From contig JAILKC010000109.1 of the NCBI GenBank assembly GCA_024694055.1, positions 1 through 47,521 of the forward strand: DNA of 47,521 nucleotides. Reading direction: 5' to 3'. The first letter of the stretch is position 1. Each line of letters begins with the position of its first letter. The DNA is from Lachnospiraceae bacterium. GTDB lineage: Bacteria > Bacillota > Clostridia > Lachnospirales > Lachnospiraceae. The position numbers and the translations under genes are program-made. Below are positions 35,013 to 42,864 of this stretch, piece by piece. Under the pieces are notes generated by a model. The model had not been told where the DNA came from and did not search any database. It saw only the letters and a list, made by a program, of their open reading frames with translations.

Positions 35013-35044
35013 ATCCCATGCGATATAAGTATGTTGCATGGGAT
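35013..35044. repeat. Hairpin overlapping the next promoter
   Basis: ATCCCATGC (35013-35021) pairs exactly with GCATGGGAT (35036-35044) around a 14-base loop, followed by TTGTTA. It may be a weak terminator for the GGDEF/EAL gene. Its right arm contains the -35 box of the next promoter. Confidence 0.5.
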
Positions 35045-35063
35045 TTGTTATAGGATATATAAT
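35034..35063 (+). promoter_or_regulatory. Promoter of the GlpA-like redox operon
   Basis: TTGCAT (35034-35039), an 18-base spacer and a perfect TATAAT (35058-35063). Leader about 33 bases. Confidence 0.65.
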
Positions 35064-35102
35064 ATATGTGTTTACAGCTTATCTGTACAGACAGGAGCGG
35101 AT

Positions 35103-36605
35103 ATGGCAGACACTTTATATGATGTCATCATAATAGGCGCAGGCATCACCGGAAGCTTTATCGCGCATGATCTTTCCAAGAGAGAATGCAATGTACTTGT
35201 GATCGACAAGGCAGCGGATGTGGCAGATGGTGCCACCATGGCCAACAGTGCGATAATCCACGCGGGATATGATCCCGCCCCCGGAACGCTTAAGGCCATG
35301 CTTAATGTGCGCGGTAACCGTATGTATCCCGAGGTGATCAAAGAGATCGGTGAGGAATACAGGGCGTGTTCGGCCTTTGTTGTGGCCGTGGATGATGGTG
35401 GATCGAAGATCTTGGATGACCTTGCGTTAAGAGCTTCGGACAGGGATATAGAGTACAGGGATATAAGTGGCGACGAAGCCAGAAGACTTGAACCCAACTT
35501 AAGTGACGATGTTATCAGGGCACTTGAGTTTCCGACTACAGGAATCGTATATCCGTGGAATGTTGCGATCGCACTTATGGAAGAAGCGGTGATAAACGGT
35601 GTTACGCTTAAGTTAAATGAGGAAGTTACGGATATAGAAGCCGGTGTTTTTAAGGAGGATGCGAATACTTCGAAAGCAGAAACCGTAAAAACGGACAGTT
35701 TTTACAGGGTTAAGACAAAAAGGGCTGAATATACGGGACGGATCGTCATCAATGCGGCGGGAGTGTATGCCGATAAGATATATTCGATGGCGCTTGGGCA
35801 CAGTGCGGATTTTTCTATCACACCGAGGCGCGGAGAATATTATGTGCTTGATGAGATGGAAAACCCGGTGGTAAGCAGGATAATATATCCCGTTCCGGGA
35901 CCGAGCGGCAAGGGTGTGCTTGTGGTGCCCACGATCCATAATAATATACTTGTAGGCCCCAATTCGCTGCCTGTAGATGATAAGGAAGCGGTATGTACCA
36001 CAACAGAAGCGCTAAGTAGGGTTAAGGCAGCGGCTGCGGGGACCGTTAAGAACATTCCTTTTGATAAGGTGATCAGAACATTCGCGGGATTGCGTCCGTC
36101 CGGTGGTGACGGTGATTTTATCATAGAAGAATCTGCTAATCTTGCAGGTTTTATAAATGTTGCATGCATAGATTCGCCGGGACTTGCTTCAGCCCCGGCC
36201 ATATCGGAATATGTCATTGAAGAAGTGTTAAAGGATAAGTTAAAGGCTCCATATAAGAATGATTATGTTCATAGAAAACCCTTCATACGCATGTATATGT
36301 TAAGTGATGAAGAGAAAAATGAGATGGTAGGGAAGGATCCGGCATTCGGAGAGATCGTATGCAGATGTACGCTTGCAAGCAAAGGCGAGATCCTCGATGC
36401 AATAAGGCGTCCCGTCGGAGCAACAACTGTCAAGGGAGTTAAAAAACGTGTCGGCCCCGGGCTCGGAAGATGCCAGGGCGGTTTCTGCGAGCCGCATGTT
36501 GTGGAGATATTGGCTGATGAACTTGGGATAGACAGGACCGAAGTGAGATATGACTCAGAGGCTTCCGTTATTCTCGTAGAGGAGAAAGGAGCATCGCGCA
36601 TATGA
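35103..36605 (+). CDS. FAD-dependent oxidoreductase, GlpA-like glycerol-3-phosphate dehydrogenase
   Basis: 500 residues. An N-terminal FAD dinucleotide site (DVIIIGAGITGSFIAHDLS) leads a DAO-type domain with ANSAIIHAGYDPAPGTLKA, typical of glycerol-3-phosphate dehydrogenases. The C-terminal BFD-like domain has CRC and CQGGFC, a [2Fe-2S] cluster set (CxC-about 32-CxxxxC). The ATG at 35103 is chosen because AGGAG lies about 7 bases upstream and it begins the Rossmann strand. The stop overlaps the next start (ATGA). With the two following genes it matches a trio common in Clostridia, thought to oxidise glycerol-3-phosphate anaerobically. The electron acceptor is unknown. Confidence 0.88.
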   Translation: MADTLYDVIIIGAGITGSFIAHDLSKRECNVLVIDKAADVADGATMANSAIIHAGYDPAPGTLKAMLNVRGNRMYPEVIKEIGEEYRACSAFVVAVDDGGSKILDDLALRASDRDIEYRDISGDEARRLEPNLSDDVIRALEFPTTGIVYPWNVAIALMEEAVINGVTLKLNEEVTDIEAGVFKEDANTSKAETVKTDSFYRVKTKRAEYTGRIVINAAGVYADKIYSMALGHSADFSITPRRGEYYVLDEMENPVVSRIIYPVPGPSGKGVLVVPTIHNNILVGPNSLPVDDKEAVCTTTEALSRVKAAAAGTVKNIPFDKVIRTFAGLRPSGGDGDFIIEESANLAGFINVACIDSPGLASAPAISEYVIEEVLKDKLKAPYKNDYVHRKPFIRMYMLSDEEKNEMVGKDPAFGEIVCRCTLASKGEILDAIRRPVGATTVKGVKKRVGPGLGRCQGGFCEPHVVEILADELGIDRTEVRYDSEASVILVEEKGASRI

Positions 36606-37855
36606 TTACCAGGGAACTTGTGATAATAGGCGGCGGAAGCGCCGGTATAGCAGCGGCCATTGCGGCATATAACAAGGGATGCAGGGATATTCTCTTAATT
36701 GAAAAAGATCCCGAGCTTGGCGGAATATTGCTCCAATGCATACATAACGGCTTTGGATTACACAGATTCGGCGAGGAACTGGCCGGACCGGCCTATGCCG
36801 AAAAGTGGACAGATATGCTTGGGAGTACCGCAGTAGAGGTAAAATGCAGTACCACTGTTATCCATTTAACCGGGGACAGGCATATCACCTATGTCAATCC
36901 TGAGGAAGGCTATGTGACCATAGAGGCTAAGGCTGTCATTTTGGCTGTCGGCTGCAGGGAGAGAAGTCGCGGCGCAATAGCTACTCCGGGATACAGACCG
37001 AGCGGTGTATGGACTGCAGGCACGGCCCAGAAATATCTCAATATTCAGGGATATATGGTGGGTAAAAAGGTTTTCATCTTAGGCAGCGGTGATATAGGAC
37101 TCATTATGGCCAGGCGCATGACTTTGGAGGGCGCCAGGGTACTTGGAGTGGCAGAGATCATGCCGTATTCGAACGGTCTGCCGCGTAATATCAAGCAGTG
37201 TCTGGACGATTTTGACATACCTTTGTATTTAAGCCATACAGTGACTGATATCAGAGGAAAAGACAGGCTCTCAGGCATCACGATAAGTAAGGTTGATGAG
37301 AATCTTACACCGATACCGGGGACGGAACTTGATTTTGACGTGGATACGCTGCTTATGTCGGTTGGACTTATACCTGATACCACTCTTTTTGATGAAGCTC
37401 ACATAAGCCTTAACAGGAAGACCAAAGGGGCTGTGGTGGATGAGCATATGATGACTGATGTTCCGGGGATATTTGCCTGCGGCAACGGCCTCCATGTCCA
37501 TGATCTGGTGGATTTTGTCAGTATGGAAGGTGAAGAGGCAGGCAATGGTGCAGTCGCGTTTTTAAGGGATGAACTTAAGCCGGCAGATAGGCTTTCACTT
37601 TCGCCGGGAGAGGGCGTAAGCTATGTGCTGCCAATGTATATTTGTCCCGAAAATATGGAAGAAAAGACAGAGATAAAGCTTAGAGTAACGGGTGTTATGC
37701 GTGACGTTTCGCTTGTGCTTAAGTCTGGAGATAAAAAGATCGCGGAGCAAAAAAAGCTTAAGATCCAACCCAGTGAGATGGAGAAACTCATTGTTAAGAG
37801 AGATGATCTTGCGGGACTTAAGGGAGAACTTGTGCTCTCCGTAGCTAAGGCTTAA
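36602..37855 (+). CDS. NAD(P)/FAD-dependent pyridine nucleotide oxidoreductase (GlpB-position)
   Basis: 417 residues. FAD site VIIGGGSAGIAAAIAAYN at the N-terminus, and a central NAD(P) site FILGSGDIGLIMARRM. A late FAD motif, VPGIFACGNGLHVHDLVDFVSMEGEEAGN, follows. It lacks the CxxC redox disulfide of thioredoxin reductases. It should move electrons between the GlpA-like flavoprotein and NAD(H) or another carrier. The start overlaps the upstream stop by four bases and an AAAGGAG is about 10 bases upstream. The C-terminal 100 residues form an extra beta-rich domain. Confidence 0.88.
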   Translation: MITRELVIIGGGSAGIAAAIAAYNKGCRDILLIEKDPELGGILLQCIHNGFGLHRFGEELAGPAYAEKWTDMLGSTAVEVKCSTTVIHLTGDRHITYVNPEEGYVTIEAKAVILAVGCRERSRGAIATPGYRPSGVWTAGTAQKYLNIQGYMVGKKVFILGSGDIGLIMARRMTLEGARVLGVAEIMPYSNGLPRNIKQCLDDFDIPLYLSHTVTDIRGKDRLSGITISKVDENLTPIPGTELDFDVDTLLMSVGLIPDTTLFDEAHISLNRKTKGAVVDEHMMTDVPGIFACGNGLHVHDLVDFVSMEGEEAGNGAVAFLRDELKPADRLSLSPGEGVSYVLPMYICPENMEEKTEIKLRVTGVMRDVSLVLKSGDKKIAEQKKLKIQPSEMEKLIVKRDDLAGLKGELVLSVAKA

Positions 37856-37879
37856 GTGGGTCGTGGATGGAGGAGAGGC

Positions 37880-38257
37880 ATGAACAAAGATGCTGATACG
37901 GTTAAAAAGGTATTTACATGTATAGTGTGCCCGAGAGGATGTGAGGTGACTGCGACACTTGATAAGGGCGGCGATATCCTGTCCATAGAAGGAAATTTCT
38001 GTCCAAGGGGAGAGACTTATGTACGTAATGAACTCACTCATCCCATGAGACAATTGACTACAACAGTCAAGATTGACGGCGGTATATATAGCAGGCTTCC
38101 GGTCATATTATCGGGTGAGATACCCAAGGAACGGATGATGGACGTGATGGAAGCCGTAAGCGATGTTAAAGTAACTTCGCCCATAAAGCGGGGAGATGTG
38201 ATAGTGGCCGATGTATGCGGCCTTAATGTGGATGTGATCGCCTCCAGATCGATGTGA
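37880..38257 (+). CDS. DUF1667 cysteine-cluster protein
   Basis: 125 residues. The N-terminal segment has CIVCPRGCEV and later NFCPRGETY, a four-Cys arrangement (CxxCxxxC...C) that could hold an iron-sulfur cluster or zinc. The rest (MRQLTTTVKIDGG...LPVILSGEIPKERMMDVM) matches DUF1667, which regularly follows the two flavoprotein genes in Clostridia. The ATG at 37880 is chosen because GGAGG (37869-37873) is 6 bases upstream; a GTG at 37856 overlaps no ribosome site. Probably the small electron-transfer subunit of the complex (inference). Confidence 0.88.
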   Translation: MNKDADTVKKVFTCIVCPRGCEVTATLDKGGDILSIEGNFCPRGETYVRNELTHPMRQLTTTVKIDGGIYSRLPVILSGEIPKERMMDVMEAVSDVKVTSPIKRGDVIVADVCGLNVDVIASRSM

Positions 38258-38282
38258 GGCTTGGATTATAAGGGAGAAGATC

Positions 38283-38561
38283 ATGGATAATGAAAAAGAT
38301 GAGGTTCTTGCTGTGACAGGGGAGGACGTAAGAATGGATGCCCATGGAGCGCATAAAAAACGCTTCAAGAGGATACTTGCACTTTCGGGTGTGGTTTTGC
38401 TTGTTTTAATGTATATATTATGTCTGATTTTTGCTATAATGGACTTTGACGGCTGGCAGAGGTACTTTATCGCATGTCTTGCATGTACCATTGCCGTACC
38501 GATATTATTATGGATCAATATATTCCTGTATGACAGGATGATGGATAAGAGAAAGGAGTAG
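38283..38561 (+). CDS. Small two-TM membrane protein, unknown
   Basis: 92 residues. A charged N-terminus (about 1-30, with [10 protein letters not shown]) is followed by two TM helices (about 31-52 and 60-82) and a short basic tail (DRMMDKRKE). Both ends are likely cytoplasmic. GGGAGAAG lies just upstream of the ATG. It begins 25 bases after the DUF1667 gene and ends 7 bases before the SEC-C gene, so it is probably in the same transcript. I do not recognise the family. Confidence 0.7.
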   Translation: MDNEKDEVLAVTGEDVRMDAHGAHKKRFKRILALSGVVLLVLMYILCLIFAIMDFDGWQRYFIACLACTIAVPILLWINIFLYDRMMDKRKE

Positions 38562-38568
38562 ACACAAC

Positions 38569-39081
38569 ATGGCGGCTACATTATTATCACAGTGGCGAGA
38601 TGAGGCTTATTCGGCCGATACTGACAAGGGGACTTTGGAGAGACTCTGGAGGGATTATTTCGAGAAGGAGAAGGGCATATATGAGCAGCTTCTTAAAGAC
38701 CCCGATAAAGAGGTGAAGGGAACTGTCGCAGAACTTGCCGAGAAATATGGCGTAGAGCTTAAGATAATGGCAGGATTTTTAGATGGTATCAATGACAGCC
38801 TTGTTAAGCCCAATCCCATAGAGGAGATGGATGAGAATACCAAGGTATCACTTAAGTTCGACAAGGAACTTCTGTATAAGAACATGGTGGCTGCCGGTGC
38901 TGACTGGTTATACGGTCTGCCTGAGTGGAATGACATATTTGATGAGGAGAAGCAGAAGGAACTGTACAAGGAGCAGAAGAGATCCACGACGGTAGTCAAT
39001 GAAGCCAAGATCTATCCCAACGATCCCTGTCCCTGTGGTTCAGGCAAAAAGTATAAGAAGTGTTGCGGCAGGAATAAATAA
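38569..39081 (+). CDS. SEC-C zinc-motif protein
   Basis: 170 residues, acidic and mainly helical. The C-terminus is a SEC-C motif, [17 protein letters not shown], which binds zinc as in the SecA tail and often contacts the ribosome or SecB. The N-terminal about 145 residues ([15 protein letters not shown]...[16 protein letters not shown]) form a domain seen with SEC-C in Firmicutes but with no assigned role. GGAG lies about 12 bases upstream of the ATG. It is followed by a clear terminator at 39091-39121. Confidence 0.85.
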   Translation: MAATLLSQWRDEAYSADTDKGTLERLWRDYFEKEKGIYEQLLKDPDKEVKGTVAELAEKYGVELKIMAGFLDGINDSLVKPNPIEEMDENTKVSLKFDKELLYKNMVAAGADWLYGLPEWNDIFDEEKQKELYKEQKRSTTVVNEAKIYPNDPCPCGSGKKYKKCCGRNK

Positions 39082-39090
39082 GATTATGAA

Positions 39091-39121
39091 AAGCGTCGTC
39101 TGTTACGGACGGCGCTTTTTT
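39091..39121 (+). terminator. Rho-independent terminator after SEC-C gene
   Basis: AAGCGTCGTCT (39091-39101) pairs with GGACGGCGCTT (39107-39117), with one G-T wobble at 39096, and runs into six T residues. Confidence 0.88.
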
Positions 39122-39157
39122 ATATTATGGCATAATGGGGAACTTTTATAACAAAGA

Positions 39158-39187
39158 GAAAGTGGCGCGGGGAAACGCGCCACTTTC
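39158..39187. repeat. Perfect 12-bp hairpin in convergent gap
   Basis: GAAAGTGGCGCG pairs exactly with CGCGCCACTTTC around GGGAAA. No T-tract follows on either strand. The rest of the 274-base gap (39082-39355) holds AT-rich DNA with no gene I can support. Confidence 0.75.
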
Positions 39188-39355
39188 CTGTGTAAAAGGG
39201 GAATTCTTCGGAAATAGTTTATAATCAAACTAACCGAGTAATAATATATCACTCATCGTCCCATATGGATATGACATAAATGACTGAATAATAAGAATAT
39301 TTTTGCAAAACTATATCATGCGGTTATCAATACTATGTTCCTGCCAAGCCGCAAA

Positions 39356-41605
39356 TTATCGTTCAACAAGCTCTTTTAGTGTAACGAATTCTTCAGGAAT
39401 TTCCTTGCCGGCATTTCGGTACTTGGCTGTAATACCTTCAAGTCTGTGCAGGGTCTGGCCGGTGGTGATATTGTGCTTGTGCAGGCAGTTTTCAAATATC
39501 GTATTGTTCTTGACGATATCACGATGTGCCTTGCCCATCGGACAGAAATTGAAGAGTATGCCTCTTACCACCTTATTGAGCCTGCATGAACCCATGCATT
39601 CGTATGTCATGTATATTGAATATTCATACAGGAACAGTTCCTTGAAGCTGTTCTTACACTTCTTAAGATTCTCCTTGAGTTTCTCCTTGGCATCATATGA
39701 GAGGTCTTTGTTCTTGGCAAAGAACTGTGCGTAATCACAGTATTCACTGGTAAGCGAATGAGATGAAACATCATTCCATCTTGCGCCCTGTTCACGTTTA
39801 CACATCTCCCATCTGAATTCGCCTGTCATGCGGATGAAAGCTTTTTCGAGATTCTCAACATACAGCGCAGATACCACGAAACGAGCGGGAGTCTTACGGT
39901 TCATTCCCTCGATCTCCTGCCACATTACGCCACGGCTTCCGGCATTGGGCATCAGTATGACATCAGGCCTGATATCCATGAGTACCGTATCCTTTACGCC
40001 CACCTTGGTATCTTCGAATATCATCTCATGATAGAAAGCTGAATAGTCTATGGAACATATCTTGTCAAGTGTATCAATGATCTTGGCAGGTGTTACGAGT
40101 ATATCATTCGGAGTACGGATGATGTTGTCATCAAGCAGGATGGGACAGTATCCGAATATTCTTCCGAAGGTGATCTTGTTGACGGTAGGGAACATGTTCT
40201 TAAGCTCGTAGTCAAGCTTTTCTCCCTGATCCTGCAACATCTTGGCTTCGGTATCTCTGTTGATACGGCCTTCCTTTATGAGTGATCTTAAGTACTGGCT
40301 GTAATCCTGATCAAATTCATTACGTCCCGGCTGTTTCTCACCGTCATATACAGCCTGGAACCATTCAAGCGCGGTGTATATGCCCTGTTCCTTGTGACCG
40401 TGGAATTCCTCGGCTATACGATAAAGTGCCACGGCATTGTCCATACCACAGAGTGTTGCGTCGACAAAGCCGAAGTTTAAAAACATCTTGACTACGGTAG
40501 GAACGTCTCTTAATGCTATTGCTGTATGAACGGCATAGCTGTATATCTCGTAGAAGAGTTTGGTGATGGTTCTTCTTAAGGTATCTACAGACTTGTCCGT
40601 AGAAGAACGGTCGGAAACGGCCTTAAACTGCTCGATACATTTCTTGAATTCCGTAGCAGTGGTCTCTTCAGGCTGCGCGTAATCAAGGATCGTGATGAGC
40701 GCATGTGAAAGCTCTGCTTCTATCTGCGCATCATCGCTGCTTTCTTTTTTCTTGGTTGTTGCTCTTGCTGCGACTCTTTCCTTAAATGCACCCGTACGCT
40801 CCTCGATAAACTGCTTGTCGGCAAGTCCCAACTTCGTTAAGGTATCAACGATACTGTCTATGACCTCTGAGATCGCAGTAGTATCATCGCCGTTGGCTGA
40901 AGCTCTCAAATACAGATCACAGTACAGATCATAAAAATCAAGATAATCTTCATTGAGCAGATAAGAAGAGAAATTCTCCGTGGCAGCTCTGATCTGTGCC
41001 TCCAAAGACAGGATGGTGGAGATGTCTTTGCCCGAACGGTCCAGGTAACCGTATACGAGATTACTGCTCATATTGGGTGAGCTCTCGTGAACGATCTTGC
41101 GGACATTGGCATAGAACTCGGTCATCCAGAAAGGGAGCTCCTCTTCGAATTTGAATTCCATAAGTTCATCCACGAAAGGAAGTGACTTGGGATTCATCCT
41201 GAGCTCTCCGGCCAGTTCGTGATACTTATCCTGAATGTTCAGTATATATTTGTGCAGATCCATGCACGCCTTGTGGTTCTCATTATATGACGCAAGGATG
41301 CTGCATATATTACGATTGAGGGAACCGACTAACAGCTTGCGGAGGTCTTCCTGCTTGTTCATCATCGCTATAAGACCTTCCGGCGTGTTAAAAGGATAGG
41401 GGATCAGCGTCGCTTCACATGAGGCTGTATAAGTACATATGTGCTCGCCTGAAGTCAGACTGAAGATACCGACTACATCTCCCTTTTTTAAAGGATAATG
41501 AAGGTCTCCCATGGTGGCATCCACCATTCCGTCTGCTATGATATAGAATGAGTTACAAGGTGTACCCATTCTGTAGATCATCTGGTCCTGTTCGAATGTC
41601 TGCAT
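39356..41605 (-). CDS. Large protein with N-terminal cyclic-nucleotide-binding-like domain
   Basis: 749 residues. The first about 110 resemble the cNMP-binding (CRP effector) fold: IYRMGTPCNSFYIIADGMVDATMG, then KKGDVVGIFSLTSGEHICTYTASCEATLIPY. The usual phosphate-binding cassette (GExALL...RxAT) is only partly kept, so the ligand may differ or be absent. There is no DNA-binding domain. The remaining 600 residues are mostly helical, without TM segments or a recognised enzyme motif, with a Cys-rich end region (CMGSCRLNKVVRG...FNFCPMG). GGGGAG lies about 8 bases upstream of the ATG. It diverges from the tetR unit. Function unknown; a signal-responsive cytoplasmic regulator is an inference. Confidence 0.8.
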   Translation of the reverse strand: MQTFEQDQMIYRMGTPCNSFYIIADGMVDATMGDLHYPLKKGDVVGIFSLTSGEHICTYTASCEATLIPYPFNTPEGLIAMMNKQEDLRKLLVGSLNRNICSILASYNENHKACMDLHKYILNIQDKYHELAGELRMNPKSLPFVDELMEFKFEEELPFWMTEFYANVRKIVHESSPNMSSNLVYGYLDRSGKDISTILSLEAQIRAATENFSSYLLNEDYLDFYDLYCDLYLRASANGDDTTAISEVIDSIVDTLTKLGLADKQFIEERTGAFKERVAARATTKKKESSDDAQIEAELSHALITILDYAQPEETTATEFKKCIEQFKAVSDRSSTDKSVDTLRRTITKLFYEIYSYAVHTAIALRDVPTVVKMFLNFGFVDATLCGMDNAVALYRIAEEFHGHKEQGIYTALEWFQAVYDGEKQPGRNEFDQDYSQYLRSLIKEGRINRDTEAKMLQDQGEKLDYELKNMFPTVNKITFGRIFGYCPILLDDNIIRTPNDILVTPAKIIDTLDKICSIDYSAFYHEMIFEDTKVGVKDTVLMDIRPDVILMPNAGSRGVMWQEIEGMNRKTPARFVVSALYVENLEKAFIRMTGEFRWEMCKREQGARWNDVSSHSLTSEYCDYAQFFAKNKDLSYDAKEKLKENLKKCKNSFKELFLYEYSIYMTYECMGSCRLNKVVRGILFNFCPMGKAHRDIVKNNTIFENCLHKHNITTGQTLHRLEGITAKYRNAGKEIPEEFVTLKELVER

Positions 41606-41647
41606 AGATATGCTCCCCGCTCAATATATTGATAATACGAATTGCCA

Positions 41648-41660
41648 TGCGCTTTGCGCA
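41648..41660. repeat. Short perfect hairpin in leader of cNMP-domain gene
   Basis: TGCGC-TTT-GCGCA, stem 5 bp with a three-base loop, between the minus-strand promoter and the gene start. It may stabilise the 5' end of the mRNA. Confidence 0.4.
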
Positions 41661-41678
41661 AAAAAACGATACTTATTA

Positions 41679-41707
41679 ATAATACCACAACATCCTCTAC
41701 TGTACAA
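41679..41707 (-). promoter_or_regulatory. Promoter of cNMP-domain gene
   Basis: On the minus strand TTGTAC (41707-41702), a 17-base spacer and TATTAT (41684-41679). Leader about 65 bases. Confidence 0.7.
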
Positions 41708-41719
41708 ACTGTGAAAATA

Positions 41720-41728
41720 TGGTAAAAT
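41720..41728 (+). promoter_or_regulatory. Extended -10 promoter of the tetR-purL unit
   Basis: TG-G-TAAAAT at 41720-41728 with no clear -35. The start would be about 41735, within the palindrome at 41722-41744. Confidence 0.45.
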
Positions 41729-41744
41729 ATATATCGTATTTTAC
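41722..41744. promoter_or_regulatory. Operator-like palindrome GTAAAATA-N7-TATTTTAC
   Basis: Exact 8-bp inverted arms spaced 7 bases, covering the -10 and start point of the plus-strand promoter. This is a typical position for autorepression by the TetR-family protein encoded downstream. Confidence 0.6.
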
Positions 41745-41782
41745 AGAGATTATCATGATTGATGTATAGTGGGGGCATGTGT

Positions 41783-42253
41783 ATGATATCAGATGGAATG
41801 ACCGCAGATCAGATATTGCAGATGTACAGGGATGATGTTAATAAGCTTGCGGCTTTCCTGCCTTATCTTCAGTCAAAGCAGGGCGACAGAGTTTCAAGCA
41901 TATATGCCGATGACGGTTTGCAGGAGCATTCTGTAGCGGTGCCTGTATACGACGGCAATCTCATGAGCTTTATCAAGACGGCGGATGCCACATCTTTCAT
42001 GGATCGTAATTACCGTTATGTATATACAAGGAACCGGTTAAGATCTGCGGAGGATGAGCTTGCATTTATAGAGAAAGCTACCATATTCCAGATGGATATG
42101 ATGGGCGGAATATTATCCAATTACGTTCTCGGCGGTCGCACCAAGGCAAGACTTTGGAGCGAAGGAGTAAGGAACGGAGTATTTTATAAGTTGGTCGACA
42201 AGATGAAGGAACTGGTTGATTTCTGGACCAACGCTGAACGTAAAGAGATTTAG
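41783..42253 (+). CDS. Unknown helical protein, first gene of tetR-purL unit
   Basis: 156 residues, no signal or TM segment, predicted mainly helical. Notable blocks are MTADQILQMYRDDVNKLAAFLPYL at the start, FMDRNYRYVYTRNRLRS in the middle, and GGRTKARLWSEGVRNGVFYKLVDKM near the end. I recognise no family. The ATG at 41783 is chosen because GTGGGGG (41769-41775) is 7 bases upstream; earlier ATGs at 41762 and 41777 lack this spacing. It lies 5 to 11 bases upstream of the TetR gene, so the two are surely co-transcribed. Confidence 0.7.
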   Translation: MISDGMTADQILQMYRDDVNKLAAFLPYLQSKQGDRVSSIYADDGLQEHSVAVPVYDGNLMSFIKTADATSFMDRNYRYVYTRNRLRSAEDELAFIEKATIFQMDMMGGILSNYVLGGRTKARLWSEGVRNGVFYKLVDKMKELVDFWTNAERKEI

Positions 42254-42264
42254 GAGGAATGACA

Positions 42265-42858
42265 GTGAGCGAGAGAGCGGACGAGAAGAAGCAGCTGATA
42301 CTGAGTGAAGCAGCGAAAGTATTTGCTTTGAAGGGATACAGAAATGTATCCATGAAGGACATAGTTGAGGCCTGCGGGATCAGCCGCGGTGGGCTTTACC
42401 TGTATTATGATTCGGTAGAGGCCATCTTTTTGGATGTTTTAAAGAGTATAGATGATGCTGAGGACGAGACGGGCAAGAATATGATGGCAGGTATCGAGGA
42501 TGCCAGCAGTGCAGATCTCTTGCTTTGGTTTTTAAAAGAGCAGAAGAAGGAGATACTCAGAGGCAAGAACAGTTTGAGTATTGCAGCTTATGAGCATGCA
42601 TTTGCGTGCAAGCAGGCCGGTAAGCAGAGCGGAAGCAAGCATAAGTTCGAGACTGCGGTACTTGTACTTGAGAAGATACTTACGAGAGGCAACGAGACGG
42701 GTGAGTTTGATTGTGAGAATCCCGGCGGTGTGGCCAGCAATATGATGTATACCATAGAAGGCATGAAGATATGTGCGAGAACAGTGGGTATCACCGAGAA
42801 AAAAGTAGACAGAGAACTGGTCTATATGATGAGACAGTTCATGGAAGTGGAGGATTGA
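42265..42858 (+). CDS. TetR/AcrR family transcriptional regulator
   Basis: About 197 residues. The N-terminal TetR helix-turn-helix (about 8-55) is clear: ILSEAAKVFALKGYRNVSMKDIVEACGISRGGLYLYYDS. The ligand-binding helical region shows no diagnostic motif. A GTG at 42265 is chosen because AGGAGG (42252-42257) is 7 bases upstream; an ATG at 42259 is only one base from that site but would add just two residues. A palindromic operator candidate lies over the unit's promoter at 41722-41744. purL follows after 6 bases, so this regulator may affect purL expression through read-through. Confidence 0.88.
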   Translation: MSERADEKKQLILSEAAKVFALKGYRNVSMKDIVEACGISRGGLYLYYDSVEAIFLDVLKSIDDAEDETGKNMMAGIEDASSADLLLWFLKEQKKEILRGKNSLSIAAYEHAFACKQAGKQSGSKHKFETAVLVLEKILTRGNETGEFDCENPGGVASNMMYTIEGMKICARTVGITEKKVDRELVYMMRQFMEVED

Positions 42859-42864
42859 TGACCC

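Noticed and set aside
39197-39355. Possible small RNA from a TATAAT at 39220-39225
   Set aside because: No -35 box, no following terminator and no conserved feature supports a transcript. It is AT-rich DNA in a convergent gap.
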